NCBI GenBank assembly: GCA_037446075.1
Contig: JBBIJH010000125.1
Span: forward strand, 1-7,919
DNA: 7,919 bases
Direction: 5' to 3'
Origin: JBBIJH01 sp037446075
GTDB lineage: Bacteria; Bacteroidota; Ignavibacteria; UBA10030; JAHEZR01
Numbering within the stretch: position 1 is the stretch's first letter; each line of letters opens with the position of its first letter. Shown here piece after piece: positions 1 through 7,055 of the stretch. The notes under the pieces are model-generated. The model was given only the letters and a program-made list of their open reading frames with translations. It searched no databases and had not been told where the DNA came from. Position numbers and translations under genes: made by a program.

Positions 1-238
1 TAGGGATGCAGAGACATCCTGGAAAGTTATGGAGGGCGGATACAATATCGCCGTTCGTATTCCCTGGAAGTCCCTTTCCCTTGTGAAAGCTGAAGCGGGA
101 ATGAAAATTGGATTTGACCTCGCCTTGAACGACAACGACGGCACCCGGTACCGAACAAACCAGATGCTCTGGGCCGGCTTTAATCAGAACCAGACCTGGC
201 TGGATTTGAGTCTAATCGGTGCGCTGCTGCTCAGATAG
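1..238 (+). CDS. C-terminal end of a CBM9-like carbohydrate-binding protein (5' truncated)
   Basis: The reading frame is already open at the first codon (position 2) and ends with TAG at 236-238, so only about 78 C-terminal residues are visible and the true start lies outside the window. The pattern is that of the last strands of a family-9-like carbohydrate-binding fold: a strand with an IPW turn (YNIAVRIPWKSL), then IGFDLALNDNDGTRYRTNQ, then LWAG, and a closing strand ending G-A-L-L-L. The (I)GFD-x-x-x-NDNDG block followed by a Trp-containing strand is the hallmark used here. Such domains usually sit at the end of secreted or periplasmic glycan-active or hypothetical proteins and bind sugars. 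The catalytic or other N-terminal part cannot be seen. It is followed after 44 bases by the ceramidase-like gene, so it probably belongs to the same operon. The domain call is fairly secure; the function of the whole protein is unknown. Confidence 0.75.
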   Translation, partial: RDAETSWKVMEGGYNIAVRIPWKSLSLVKAEAGMKIGFDLALNDNDGTRYRTNQMLWAGFNQNQTWLDLSLIGALLLR

Positions 239-282
239 ATTCATCAAGCTGAAGAGGAGAACAATCTTGATCAGGTAACGAA

Positions 283-1605
283 ATGCTGAAAGCAGGATTT
301 GGAAAGTCGGTCATCACACCAAAGGTTGGAACGCGACTCGTGGGATACGCAAATCGCACTGTGCTCTCCACCGGGGTGCACGACGACCTCCATGCCCGGG
401 CCCTCGTAGTCGAATCGGGCGGAAGCAGCTGGGCCATCTGTGCAGCCGAACTCTGCTATTTACGAGAACCTCAGGTGTGGAGAGTTCGGGAGATTGTCCA
501 AAGCAGGACCGAACTTCCCTCAGATCAGCTTTTGCTCTGTACTGTCCATACCCATTCTGCTCCAGATGATCGAGACACGTCGAGCTGGAATAGACCGCTA
601 GCAGACCTTATTGCTGATGCCATTCTCAAAGCCTTCGAGGGAATGCAGCCGGCTCGCATTGGTGCAGCTTCCGGTTTCCTGCAGGGCTGGTCGATTAATC
701 GCCGATGGCTCGATCGAGCTATCGATCCATTTGTGGGTGTGATTCGTATAGACGATGAGGAGGGAAAACCCATGGGCGTCGTGAGTAACTTCGGATGCCA
801 TGCTGTCGTTCTAGGCTACGACAATCTTCTGGTTTCAGCAGACTGGCCGGGAGTGACTTCTTCAGCCGTGGAGAAAGAACTCGGGCCTCAGTCTGTTTGC
901 GTCGTCACTCAGGGAGGCAGCGGCGATGTGAATCCACTCACAGAGCAGGTCCGCCAGCGTCTGCGATCTGGCATTGCAATCGGCACGATGAAAGGAAAAA
1001 CGTACTATGGCGCTCTAAGCGCGAATTCTCCTTGGAATATTGGCGACCGTGGTGGCGGAACGTTTCAGGAAGCGCGAGACCTTGGCCTCGCTGTGGCTGA
1101 GGAAATTCTCCACGTTACAAAAACTGTAAAGACCCAAGCAGATGTGCGCCAGCTCTGGGCTCAGCAGATTCGCATCGACGGCTCTCGGCAGCCTGACGAG
1201 CGGTTGTACGGATTGAGCGGAGAGGTTCCGCATCACGTCATTGAGCGGCCTGAATCACCGAATCCCGATGGCAAGCGCTGGATGGAATTCATGGTACTCG
1301 CTGCCGAAGAGCCGGGGCTGTTGATTGTGAGTCAACCCGGAGAAGTCTTTGCTGAAACTGCGATGGAGCTTCGGCGGCATCTCCAGACGATGGGGGTAGT
1401 GCAACCCTGGACGGTTGGGTACGCAAATGGGTGGCAACTGTACCTTCCGCCGGAAGCCGCTTTTCTTGAAGGCGGATATGAAGTCGATTGGGCCGTTCAT
1501 CTGGGAATCAGTCCGAGGTTACAGAATCGTCTCTGGGATACTCTACTCCCCATTCTAAGACAGCATCATCATAGAGACCCCATGTCCGCTGAGAAAACAT
1601 TTTGA
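283..1605 (+). CDS. Neutral/alkaline ceramidase N-terminal-domain family hydrolase, short cytoplasmic form
   Basis: A 440-residue protein from ATG 283, matching the amidase-fold N-terminal domain of neutral/alkaline ceramidases (PF04734 type). It opens with the family strand AGFGKSVITPKVG-x-x-LVGYANR. Compared from memory with Pseudomonas aeruginosa ceramidase, the four zinc ligands are conserved: His89 in VHTHSAP, His173 in NFGCHAV, Glu354 in QPGEVFAETAMELRR and Tyr387 in GYANGWQLYLPPEA. The nucleophile motif differs: the ceramidase NLSPN-type loop is GDVNPL here, with Asn217 at the serine position. True ceramidases are about 650-700 residues, secreted, and have a C-terminal Ig-like domain. 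This protein has neither a signal peptide nor that domain, so it should be cytoplasmic and need not act on ceramide. Hydrolysis of an N-acyl or other amide or ester bond in a sugar-derived substrate is an inference from the neighbours. The ribosome site is weak: AGG at 273-275, with a stronger GAGGAG at 254-259 lying far upstream. The family call is strong; the substrate is unknown. Confidence 0.88.
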   Translation: MLKAGFGKSVITPKVGTRLVGYANRTVLSTGVHDDLHARALVVESGGSSWAICAAELCYLREPQVWRVREIVQSRTELPSDQLLLCTVHTHSAPDDRDTSSWNRPLADLIADAILKAFEGMQPARIGAASGFLQGWSINRRWLDRAIDPFVGVIRIDDEEGKPMGVVSNFGCHAVVLGYDNLLVSADWPGVTSSAVEKELGPQSVCVVTQGGSGDVNPLTEQVRQRLRSGIAIGTMKGKTYYGALSANSPWNIGDRGGGTFQEARDLGLAVAEEILHVTKTVKTQADVRQLWAQQIRIDGSRQPDERLYGLSGEVPHHVIERPESPNPDGKRWMEFMVLAAEEPGLLIVSQPGEVFAETAMELRRHLQTMGVVQPWTVGYANGWQLYLPPEAAFLEGGYEVDWAVHLGISPRLQNRLWDTLLPILRQHHHRDPMSAEKTF

Positions 1606-1609
1606 CGCC

Positions 1610-1630
1610 AAGGAGATTTCGCCCCCTCCT
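1610..1630 (+). promoter_or_regulatory. Shine-Dalgarno site with complementary CTCCT just before the start codon
   Basis: A strong AAGGAG (1610-1615) lies in the short gap after the ceramidase-like gene, but 15 bases from ATG 1631, longer than the usual 5-9. The five bases directly before the ATG (CTCCT, 1626-1630) are the exact complement of AGGAG (1611-1615). The mRNA could therefore fold a 5-bp stem with a 10-base loop over the ribosome-binding site. No in-frame ATG, GTG or TTG lies between the motif and 1631, so the start is kept. Confidence 0.5.
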
Positions 1631-2869
1631 ATGCCGAGCTTAGCCATCAACGGTGGGCCGAAGGCTGCAGCGGCCTTGAAACCACCCGATTGGCCCGAGG
1701 TCGATTCGGCTGATGAAGCTGCAGTTCTAACCACGCTGAGGAGCAGGCGCTGGTGTCGCCTTTCCGGCAAAGAGGTGGAGAGCTTCGAGCGCGCCTTTGC
1801 AGAATATCATGAAGCACGGTATGGCATCGCTGTGAGCAATGGGACTGTTGCCATTGAGTTGGCACTCTTAGCCTGTGGAGTGAAATCAGGAGATGAGGTC
1901 TTGGTACCTGCGGTGACCTTCATCGCTTCTGCAAGTGCGATTGTCACTTCCGTCGGGGCTATCCCAGTTTTTGTCGACATCAACCCCGAGACAGCAACGA
2001 TGGATCCGGATGGAATTGAAGCCGCGATCACCCCCAGGACAAAAGCCGTCCTCACAGTCCATTACGCTGGCTACCCCGTCGATTTTGACCGCATTCTTCC
2101 GATAGTCAAGAGGTATGGACTGTTTCTGATTGAAGATTGTGCTCACGCTCAGGGAACAGAATGGAAGGGCAGAAAAGTCGGAGCGATCGGTGATATCGGG
2201 ACTTTCTCCTTTCAAGAATCAAAAGCGTTCACAGCCGGCGAAGGTGGTATCGTAGTGACGAACAGGAACGACCTTGCCGAGCGTGTCCGACTCTATCATA
2301 ACATCGGACGGAAAATCGGAGAGCCTGGCTATGCTCACTATGTTTTGGCGTCGAACTATCGGCTGAGTGAACTCCAGGGGGCACTGCTTCACGTCCAGCT
2401 TGAGCGCTTCAAGGAGAAGGAAGCTCGAGCCAAGCACGAACACGGGCAATTCCTCGCCGAGAAACTCTACACAATCGGAGGCGTCAAGCCTCTGAGGAAA
2501 GATGATCGGATCACACAGCGTGGCTACTACTTTTTCGTGATTCGATATGCTCGGGAACAGTTCGGTGGAGTTCCCAGGGATCGTTTTGTCGAGGCTCTAA
2601 GGGCGGAAGGCGTGCCATGCGACGTCGGATATCAAATGCCCCTGTACAAACAACCCGCCTTCAGGAAAGAAGAGCTGAGTCGATGGTTGCACCCCGCCAC
2701 CAAGCCCTGGCCGGACTACGAACGCGTGGACCTTCCAAATTCCGACCACTTCTGTTCAGAGGAACAAATCACATTGCCTCACCAGCTATTACTGCTCGAC
2801 GAATCGAAGCTCGAACTCATCCTTGATGCGATTGTAAAGATCAAGAACCACCCGGACGAGCTTCGATAG
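1631..2869 (+). CDS. DegT/DnrJ/EryC1/StrS family PLP-dependent (keto-sugar or cyclitol) aminotransferase
   Basis: A full-length 412-residue fold-type I aminotransferase of the sugar-aminotransferase family, transferring an amino group between an amino acid (usually Glu or Gln) and a keto-sugar or keto-cyclitol. Visible landmarks are the N-terminal LAINGGPKA and RSRRWCRLSGKEVESFE segments, the phosphate-binding SNGT (residues 69-72), VPAVTFIAS, Glu168-Asp169 in IEDCAHAQG (Asp169 pairs with the PLP ring nitrogen), and Lys198 in SFQESKAFTAGEGG, which forms the Schiff base. The conserved NYRLSELQGA block (residues 242-251) follows. The N-terminal W-x-R-x-SG-x-x-V-x-x-FE pattern and the SFQ-x-x-K-x-x-TAGEGG block resemble AHBA synthases and scyllo-inosose or 2-deoxy-scyllo-inosose aminotransferases more than nucleotide-sugar enzymes such as ArnB. 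It starts 25 bases after the ceramidase-like stop codon and no nucleotide-sugar genes are in view. Its partners look catabolic, so a role in degrading or remodelling an amino sugar or aminocyclitol is plausible but inferred. Family certain; substrate unknown. Confidence 0.93.
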   Translation: MPSLAINGGPKAAAALKPPDWPEVDSADEAAVLTTLRSRRWCRLSGKEVESFERAFAEYHEARYGIAVSNGTVAIELALLACGVKSGDEVLVPAVTFIASASAIVTSVGAIPVFVDINPETATMDPDGIEAAITPRTKAVLTVHYAGYPVDFDRILPIVKRYGLFLIEDCAHAQGTEWKGRKVGAIGDIGTFSFQESKAFTAGEGGIVVTNRNDLAERVRLYHNIGRKIGEPGYAHYVLASNYRLSELQGALLHVQLERFKEKEARAKHEHGQFLAEKLYTIGGVKPLRKDDRITQRGYYFFVIRYAREQFGGVPRDRFVEALRAEGVPCDVGYQMPLYKQPAFRKEELSRWLHPATKPWPDYERVDLPNSDHFCSEEQITLPHQLLLLDESKLELILDAIVKIKNHPDELR

Positions 2870-2895
2870 AAGAAACGCTTTTGCCCGGAGGTGAA

Positions 2896-2900
2896 AAGGA
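2896..2900 (+). promoter_or_regulatory. Ribosome binding site that decides the start of the glycosidase-like gene
   Basis: AAGGA at 2896-2900 is 10 bases before ATG 2911. A second purine-rich site, GGAGG at 2887-2891, is 19 bases away. The frame is open further upstream to a TTG at 2881, but that codon has no good site of its own, so ATG 2911 is preferred. Confidence 0.45.
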
Positions 2901-2910
2901 TCCGAAGTCT

Positions 2911-5166
2911 ATGGGAAAAAACCTGAAAGACACCTTCAGAAACACACGGTGGATCGCTTACCCGTTGAAGGGAAGACGTGTGAACCAGACAGTGGCTGAA
3001 GCGATCGCACAGCAACTCGCCCCGAACGCTGAAGTCATTCCCGTGCAAGTTCCTCCACAACTACCGACGAACGGAACGCTCACAGTCTCCATTGCCGACG
3101 AGGGATTCTTTCGATTCTCTCGACAATTGCTGGTATCTTCCCCGACGAAGATGTGGAGCCGATTCCGGCTAAACCAGGACGGCAGTGGTAGCCTCGTTGC
3201 TTCTCACCCTCACTTTCTCTATCCCCTCTTCTGCAAGATCAAAGATGACTGGCTCGATCAGAACACATCGGAGTTTGCAAGGGGGAAGTCCTTGAAACCA
3301 ACATTCTTCTGGTTGCGGAACTTTGCCGACTTCCCGAACGATTGCTTTGTTGGGAGCTGCAGGAAGGCTCGGCACTTTGATCGGGAGGATTTCGTCAGGC
3401 AGCTTGCGCGACAAGGATTCTCCCACCTCCCGATCAACGGCTTAGGGGTTGATCGGGCGTTTGAGTCCGGGCCGCCGGGAGACGTCTATTCCTGGTTCTA
3501 TGATTATAGTCCAGACCTCGACCAGTTTGTAGACAGTAAACTGATCCGAGGCTACTATCCGCCACGGTATCTAAAAGCAAATCTGCGGTTCCTGAAAGAG
3601 AATGCAAAGCTGGCGATCAAGTACGGCTTGATTCCTGGGCTGCACATCAATTCTCCTCGCTCGATGCCTGAAGAATTCTGGAGACGCTATGGTTTTCTTC
3701 GAGGCGCCCGAGTGGATCATCCTCGAGAAAGCTTCCGTCCGCGGTATACACTCACGCTTACCCACCCGGTAGTGCAATCCCACTATCGGGAACTCATTCA
3801 CAAGATCATGAGGGAGATCCCCGAGATTGGATTCATTCATCTCTGGAGCAACGACAGCGGGGCGGGATTTGAGTTTGTTACCTCGCTGTACGCAGGTCGA
3901 AATGGTGGTCCATACCTCATCCGCGAGTGGAAAAGGGAGGATGAAATTGCCCGGAAGGCAGCGGAGAATGCGCTGAACTACTTCTACCTAATCCATGACG
4001 AAGCAAAGAAGGTAAACCCGGGATTCCGCTTTATCTTAGATCTATCTTCTTTTCACGCCGAGAAGAAGTACATCATTCCCGGCCTCCGGGACGGAATGGA
4101 CATCGGTTCGTTCGGCGCGGCTGAGGCAGCCCTCGACCAAAAGGAGAAGAGCCTATTCCAAAATACTGGTGCGCTCCATCACATCAAGTTGGATCTCACG
4201 AACAACAATGTCCTGGGCGTTCCGTATCCGTGGCTTGTCTATGAGCGACTCTCAAGGGCGGTCTCTGAAGGAAAACGCTGGGTCTTGGCAAACACTTCAC
4301 CGCGCTCGCTGGCTCCATATGACATTAACGGCGAGGTCTTACGTGCATTCCAGTTCGATGTAAAGATCTCTATCGACAAGACGATCAGGCGGATTGCCGA
4401 TCGATGGGTGGGGTCGAGGTACGTCGGAGCTCTCATGGACATCTGGAAGCTATCAGATTCTGCCGTTCGTCACTACCCGTCGGGAATCCCATACAGCACG
4501 TTTGCCTTTCCCTGGTTTCGGCTCTGGGTCAGACCGTTCGTTCCAAATATCGATGCCATTCCGGAGAAGGATCGTGCGTACTATGAGAAGTTTCTCATCG
4601 CAACGTTTAACAACCCGACCCGTATTGACTTAAACAACGACATGCTGTGGAACTTCTTGACGGTGAAGGAGGCTGGCCAGAAGAAAAACACCATCGATAG
4701 ATCTGTCCTGCCGCCCCTGAGAAATGCAGTCCGAAAGACCTCAAAGCTCCTGCCATTATTGGAGTCAAAGAGCAAAGCACGGGATGTTTTCTATGATCTA
4801 CATCTGAGAATGCGCGCTGTATTGTGTTACTGTGGGACAATGAGGAACGTTGTCGCCTGGATCGAGTCTGTCCATGGGTATCTTAAATCAAAATCCGCTG
4901 CCGAAAAAAGAAAGTATCGTTGTGCCGCACGGGACATGGTATTAAACGAGCTTGGAAACGCACGAGCACTCCTCGCGTTGTGGGAAGAGAGCGCCATCGA
5001 ATTTATGCCCGTCTCCACCACGGGCGAAACCCCTCACATCTATGGGGAGAACTTCGGTGCACTTCTCAAGAAAAAGATTGACCTGATGGAAAAACACATT
5101 GATGACGAGCCTTCCATCGACCCCAACTACATGTGGCGGATACCGGGGTCGACTACCTCGGCATAG
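2911..5166 (+). CDS. Uncharacterised large protein with GH67/GH20-like glycoside hydrolase architecture
   Basis: A 751-residue protein from ATG 2911 (761 if TTG 2881 is used). I do not recognise a named family, but the layout resembles glycosidases with an alpha/beta N-terminal domain before a TIM barrel. Residues about 20-110 fit the N-terminal domain (VAEAIAQQL helix, LTVSIADEGF strand). Residues about 130-460 look like the barrel: a WLRNFADFPND entry, the DREDFVRQLARQGFSHLPING helix-strand, YLKANLRFLKENAKLAIKYGL then PGLHINSP, and PVVQSHYRELIHKIMREIP leading to FIHLWSNDSGAGFEF. The last loop (Asn314, Asp315, Glu321) sits where GH67 and GH20 enzymes carry catalytic acids. Residues about 475-525 (LRAFQFDVKISIDKTIRRIADRW, then DIWKLSDSAVRHY) parallel the helical region after the GH67 barrel. 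The C-terminus is helical and ends with HIYGENF, IDLMEKHIDDEP and IDPNYMWR. No signal peptide or membrane segment is seen, so it should be cytoplasmic and act on imported oligosaccharides. Glycosidase activity is inferred, not shown. Confidence 0.62.
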   Translation: MGKNLKDTFRNTRWIAYPLKGRRVNQTVAEAIAQQLAPNAEVIPVQVPPQLPTNGTLTVSIADEGFFRFSRQLLVSSPTKMWSRFRLNQDGSGSLVASHPHFLYPLFCKIKDDWLDQNTSEFARGKSLKPTFFWLRNFADFPNDCFVGSCRKARHFDREDFVRQLARQGFSHLPINGLGVDRAFESGPPGDVYSWFYDYSPDLDQFVDSKLIRGYYPPRYLKANLRFLKENAKLAIKYGLIPGLHINSPRSMPEEFWRRYGFLRGARVDHPRESFRPRYTLTLTHPVVQSHYRELIHKIMREIPEIGFIHLWSNDSGAGFEFVTSLYAGRNGGPYLIREWKREDEIARKAAENALNYFYLIHDEAKKVNPGFRFILDLSSFHAEKKYIIPGLRDGMDIGSFGAAEAALDQKEKSLFQNTGALHHIKLDLTNNNVLGVPYPWLVYERLSRAVSEGKRWVLANTSPRSLAPYDINGEVLRAFQFDVKISIDKTIRRIADRWVGSRYVGALMDIWKLSDSAVRHYPSGIPYSTFAFPWFRLWVRPFVPNIDAIPEKDRAYYEKFLIATFNNPTRIDLNNDMLWNFLTVKEAGQKKNTIDRSVLPPLRNAVRKTSKLLPLLESKSKARDVFYDLHLRMRAVLCYCGTMRNVVAWIESVHGYLKSKSAAEKRKYRCAARDMVLNELGNARALLALWEESAIEFMPVSTTGETPHIYGENFGALLKKKIDLMEKHIDDEPSIDPNYMWRIPGSTTSA

Positions 5167-5226
5167 TATTCGCCTAAACGAGAATTGACGCTCGCTCATC
5201 ACGCATCTCAGACATCCCGTATCCGA

Positions 5227-7008
5227 ATGAAAACTCTCAACGCGATCGACTACTCGTTTGTCGCTCTCTATATGGTGATAATCTTGGCGACAGGTGCATA
5301 TCTCTCGCGCTATGTAAAGAAAACGGAGGATTACTTCAAGGCAGGGGGGAAGGTTCCTTGGCTGATGGCCGGGCTTTCAAACTTTGTCTCGGGGTTCTCT
5401 GCGTTCATGTTCGTTGCCGCGGCGGGCTTTACATACAAGAATGGCTTCGCGGCGATCCTTCTCTTTACTTCAGCCTTCTGGGCATACTGGCTTGGCTTTT
5501 TCGTCTACGGTGTCCGCTGGCGCCGCAGCCGGATTACATCCCCCATGGAAATCCTCACGCGCCGTTACTCGCCGAGCACGACATACTATTACACGCTTCT
5601 CTCAGTTGTTCCCGGCATTATCGGACTTGGGATGGGGACGTACACACTCTGTATCTTTATCTCAACCGCTTTGGGCCTTAACACGCTCGTCTTCTCTCTG
5701 CTTGGAATGGAACTCACGGGTTTCCAGCTCACGATGGTTCTCGTCGGCATCGTGATGACAATTTACACCGTCTTCGGCGGGTTCTGGGCAGCGATCATCT
5801 CGGATGTGATCCAGTTTCTTGTCACCCTGATCATGATGCTTGCCGTCTTCCCTCTCTCCCTCCTGTTCCTTGGTGAGGGAAGTATCGTGGTCGGCATAGA
5901 GAAATTCATCAGCGGATCTCCCGAAGGTTATTTCTCGTTCACTCAAGCTGCGCGAGGTCCGCTCTTTTTCGCAGCCTACTTCCTGAATGTACTTCTCGGG
6001 TACAACGTGGGGTGGCAAATCGGCCAGCGTTATTACAGCGTGCCCGACGAAAGGGACACAAGAAAGATGGCATTCCTCTGCAGCATGCTCAGCCTACTTG
6101 GCCCGCTTCTCTGGATTCTGCCCGTGATGGTCTCACGTCAACTCTTTCCGAACATTGGTGAACTCTGGCCTCAGTTTGCTGACCCAACGGAGGCTTCGTT
6201 CGTAAGTCTCGCGATGCTGATCTTACCCCATGGCCTCATCGGGATCGTTGTCTCCGCAATCTTCGCTGCGACGATGGGACAGGCGAACGACACCTTTAAC
6301 TGGCTTGCCGCCGTGCTCACAAAAGAGATCTATGTGAGGCTGAAGAAACGGTTTTCAGCACAAGGGCCGAGCGACCAAGCTCAAGTGCTTGCGGCAAAAT
6401 TGATCATCATCGTTATGGGTTTCCTCGGCATTGGTGTCGCACTGTACATTCCGCGGTTCGGCGGGGCGTTCGAATTTGCACTCTACTTCTATGGACTTTT
6501 CGGCCCGCCTCTGATGGTTCCGGTGATGCTCGGCCTTGTCTATACCCGTACCCCGTGGTGGACAGCCATTGCCTCCTCAGCCTTCGGTCTGGCTGCAGAA
6601 CTAATCCTCCTGGCCATCATTGGAAGAGAGCATCCGAATCGATATGAGATCCTTGTGTTAACGGGAGCTGCGATCAGCACGATGATGTTCTTTCTCTCCT
6701 CGCGATTCAAGGATCGAGACTCAGACCATGAGGGCAGGATCCAGTCACTGCGCCGTGACCTCGAAACGCCAGCGTATGCAGAACTGAGAAGCTTTGATCC
6801 CAGTGGTTTTTCTGCATATCGGCTCATCGGCTTCATTGCTACGATCATTGGCGGAGTTCTCGTTCTCCTGTTTTTCTACCCTTCCCCTCTCTCCGACCGG
6901 CTCGTCAATCTCGCCTGTGGCCTGTTCACACTCGGGATTGGCATTGCGCTGCTCTATCTGCTGAAAACAAAAGGGACGGAACAGAAAGCACGTGCCGAGG
7001 AGCTGTAG
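5227..7008 (+). CDS. Sodium:solute symporter (SSS) family transporter
   Basis: A 593-residue inner-membrane transporter from ATG 5227. The frame also extends up to TTG 5185, but ATG 5227 puts the first membrane segment (DYSFVALYMVIILATGAYL) a few residues from the N-terminus, as is usual in this family. Neither start has a good Shine-Dalgarno site. Family landmarks are KKTEDYFKAGGKVPW, LSNFVSGFSAFMFVAAAGF in segment 2, the signature YTVFGGFWAAIISDVIQF (residues 180-197), and GWQIGQRYYSVPDERDTRK (262-280). Many hydrophobic segments are visible, about 13-15 by eye, and a soluble loop of roughly 40 residues (494-530) precedes the last two. In an ungapped comparison from memory with PutP and vSGLT, the Na2-site Ser-Thr or Ser-Ser pair aligns with Gly351-Gln352 (ATMGQANDTFNWL), so sodium coupling may be altered or lost. 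Its position 60 bases after the glycosidase-like gene suggests it imports that protein's substrate, probably a sugar or sugar derivative. Family certain; substrate and coupling ion unknown. Confidence 0.93.
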   Translation: MKTLNAIDYSFVALYMVIILATGAYLSRYVKKTEDYFKAGGKVPWLMAGLSNFVSGFSAFMFVAAAGFTYKNGFAAILLFTSAFWAYWLGFFVYGVRWRRSRITSPMEILTRRYSPSTTYYYTLLSVVPGIIGLGMGTYTLCIFISTALGLNTLVFSLLGMELTGFQLTMVLVGIVMTIYTVFGGFWAAIISDVIQFLVTLIMMLAVFPLSLLFLGEGSIVVGIEKFISGSPEGYFSFTQAARGPLFFAAYFLNVLLGYNVGWQIGQRYYSVPDERDTRKMAFLCSMLSLLGPLLWILPVMVSRQLFPNIGELWPQFADPTEASFVSLAMLILPHGLIGIVVSAIFAATMGQANDTFNWLAAVLTKEIYVRLKKRFSAQGPSDQAQVLAAKLIIIVMGFLGIGVALYIPRFGGAFEFALYFYGLFGPPLMVPVMLGLVYTRTPWWTAIASSAFGLAAELILLAIIGREHPNRYEILVLTGAAISTMMFFLSSRFKDRDSDHEGRIQSLRRDLETPAYAELRSFDPSGFSAYRLIGFIATIIGGVLVLLFFYPSPLSDRLVNLACGLFTLGIGIALLYLLKTKGTEQKARAEEL

Positions 7009-7013
7009 TGGTT

Positions 7014-7041
7014 TTGCTTCGAGGGACTTTTTTCATATATT
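7014..7041 (+). promoter_or_regulatory. Putative sigma-70-type promoter for the GroES-like gene
   Basis: TTGCTT (7014-7019) and TATATT (7036-7041) are separated by 16 bases, and the surrounding sequence turns AT-rich compared with the flanking genes. A start of transcription near 7048 would leave a leader of about 25 bases before ATG 7073. A six-T run at 7028-7033 lies inside the spacer, but no stem precedes it, so I do not call it a terminator of the upstream operon. No CIRCE-type inverted repeat is present. Confidence 0.4.
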
Positions 7042-7049
7042 ATGATCAG

Positions 7050-7055
7050 AAGGAG
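7050..7055 (+). promoter_or_regulatory. Distant Shine-Dalgarno site of the GroES-like gene
   Basis: AAGGAG is a near-perfect anti-16S match but ends 17 bases before ATG 7073. The spacer is AT-rich. An in-frame ATT at 7064 would be 8 bases from the motif and is a possible, rare, alternative start adding three residues. An in-frame TGA at 7058-7060 limits any further extension. Confidence 0.45.

Noticed and set aside
283..1605. Naming the first full gene a ceramidase
   Set aside because: The nucleophile serine, the signal peptide and the C-terminal domain of true ceramidases are all absent, so only the family-level name is justified.
5185..5226. Upstream TTG 5185 start for the symporter (14 extra residues)
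   Set aside because: The extra residues are polar and not family-like, TTG is rarer, and ATG 5227 places the first membrane helix at the normal distance from the N-terminus.
5662..6018. 118-codon minus-strand frame opposite the symporter gene
   Set aside because: It is antisense to clearly conserved SSS signature sequence, its product is a low-complexity charged string with no family pattern, and no gene-like context exists on that strand.
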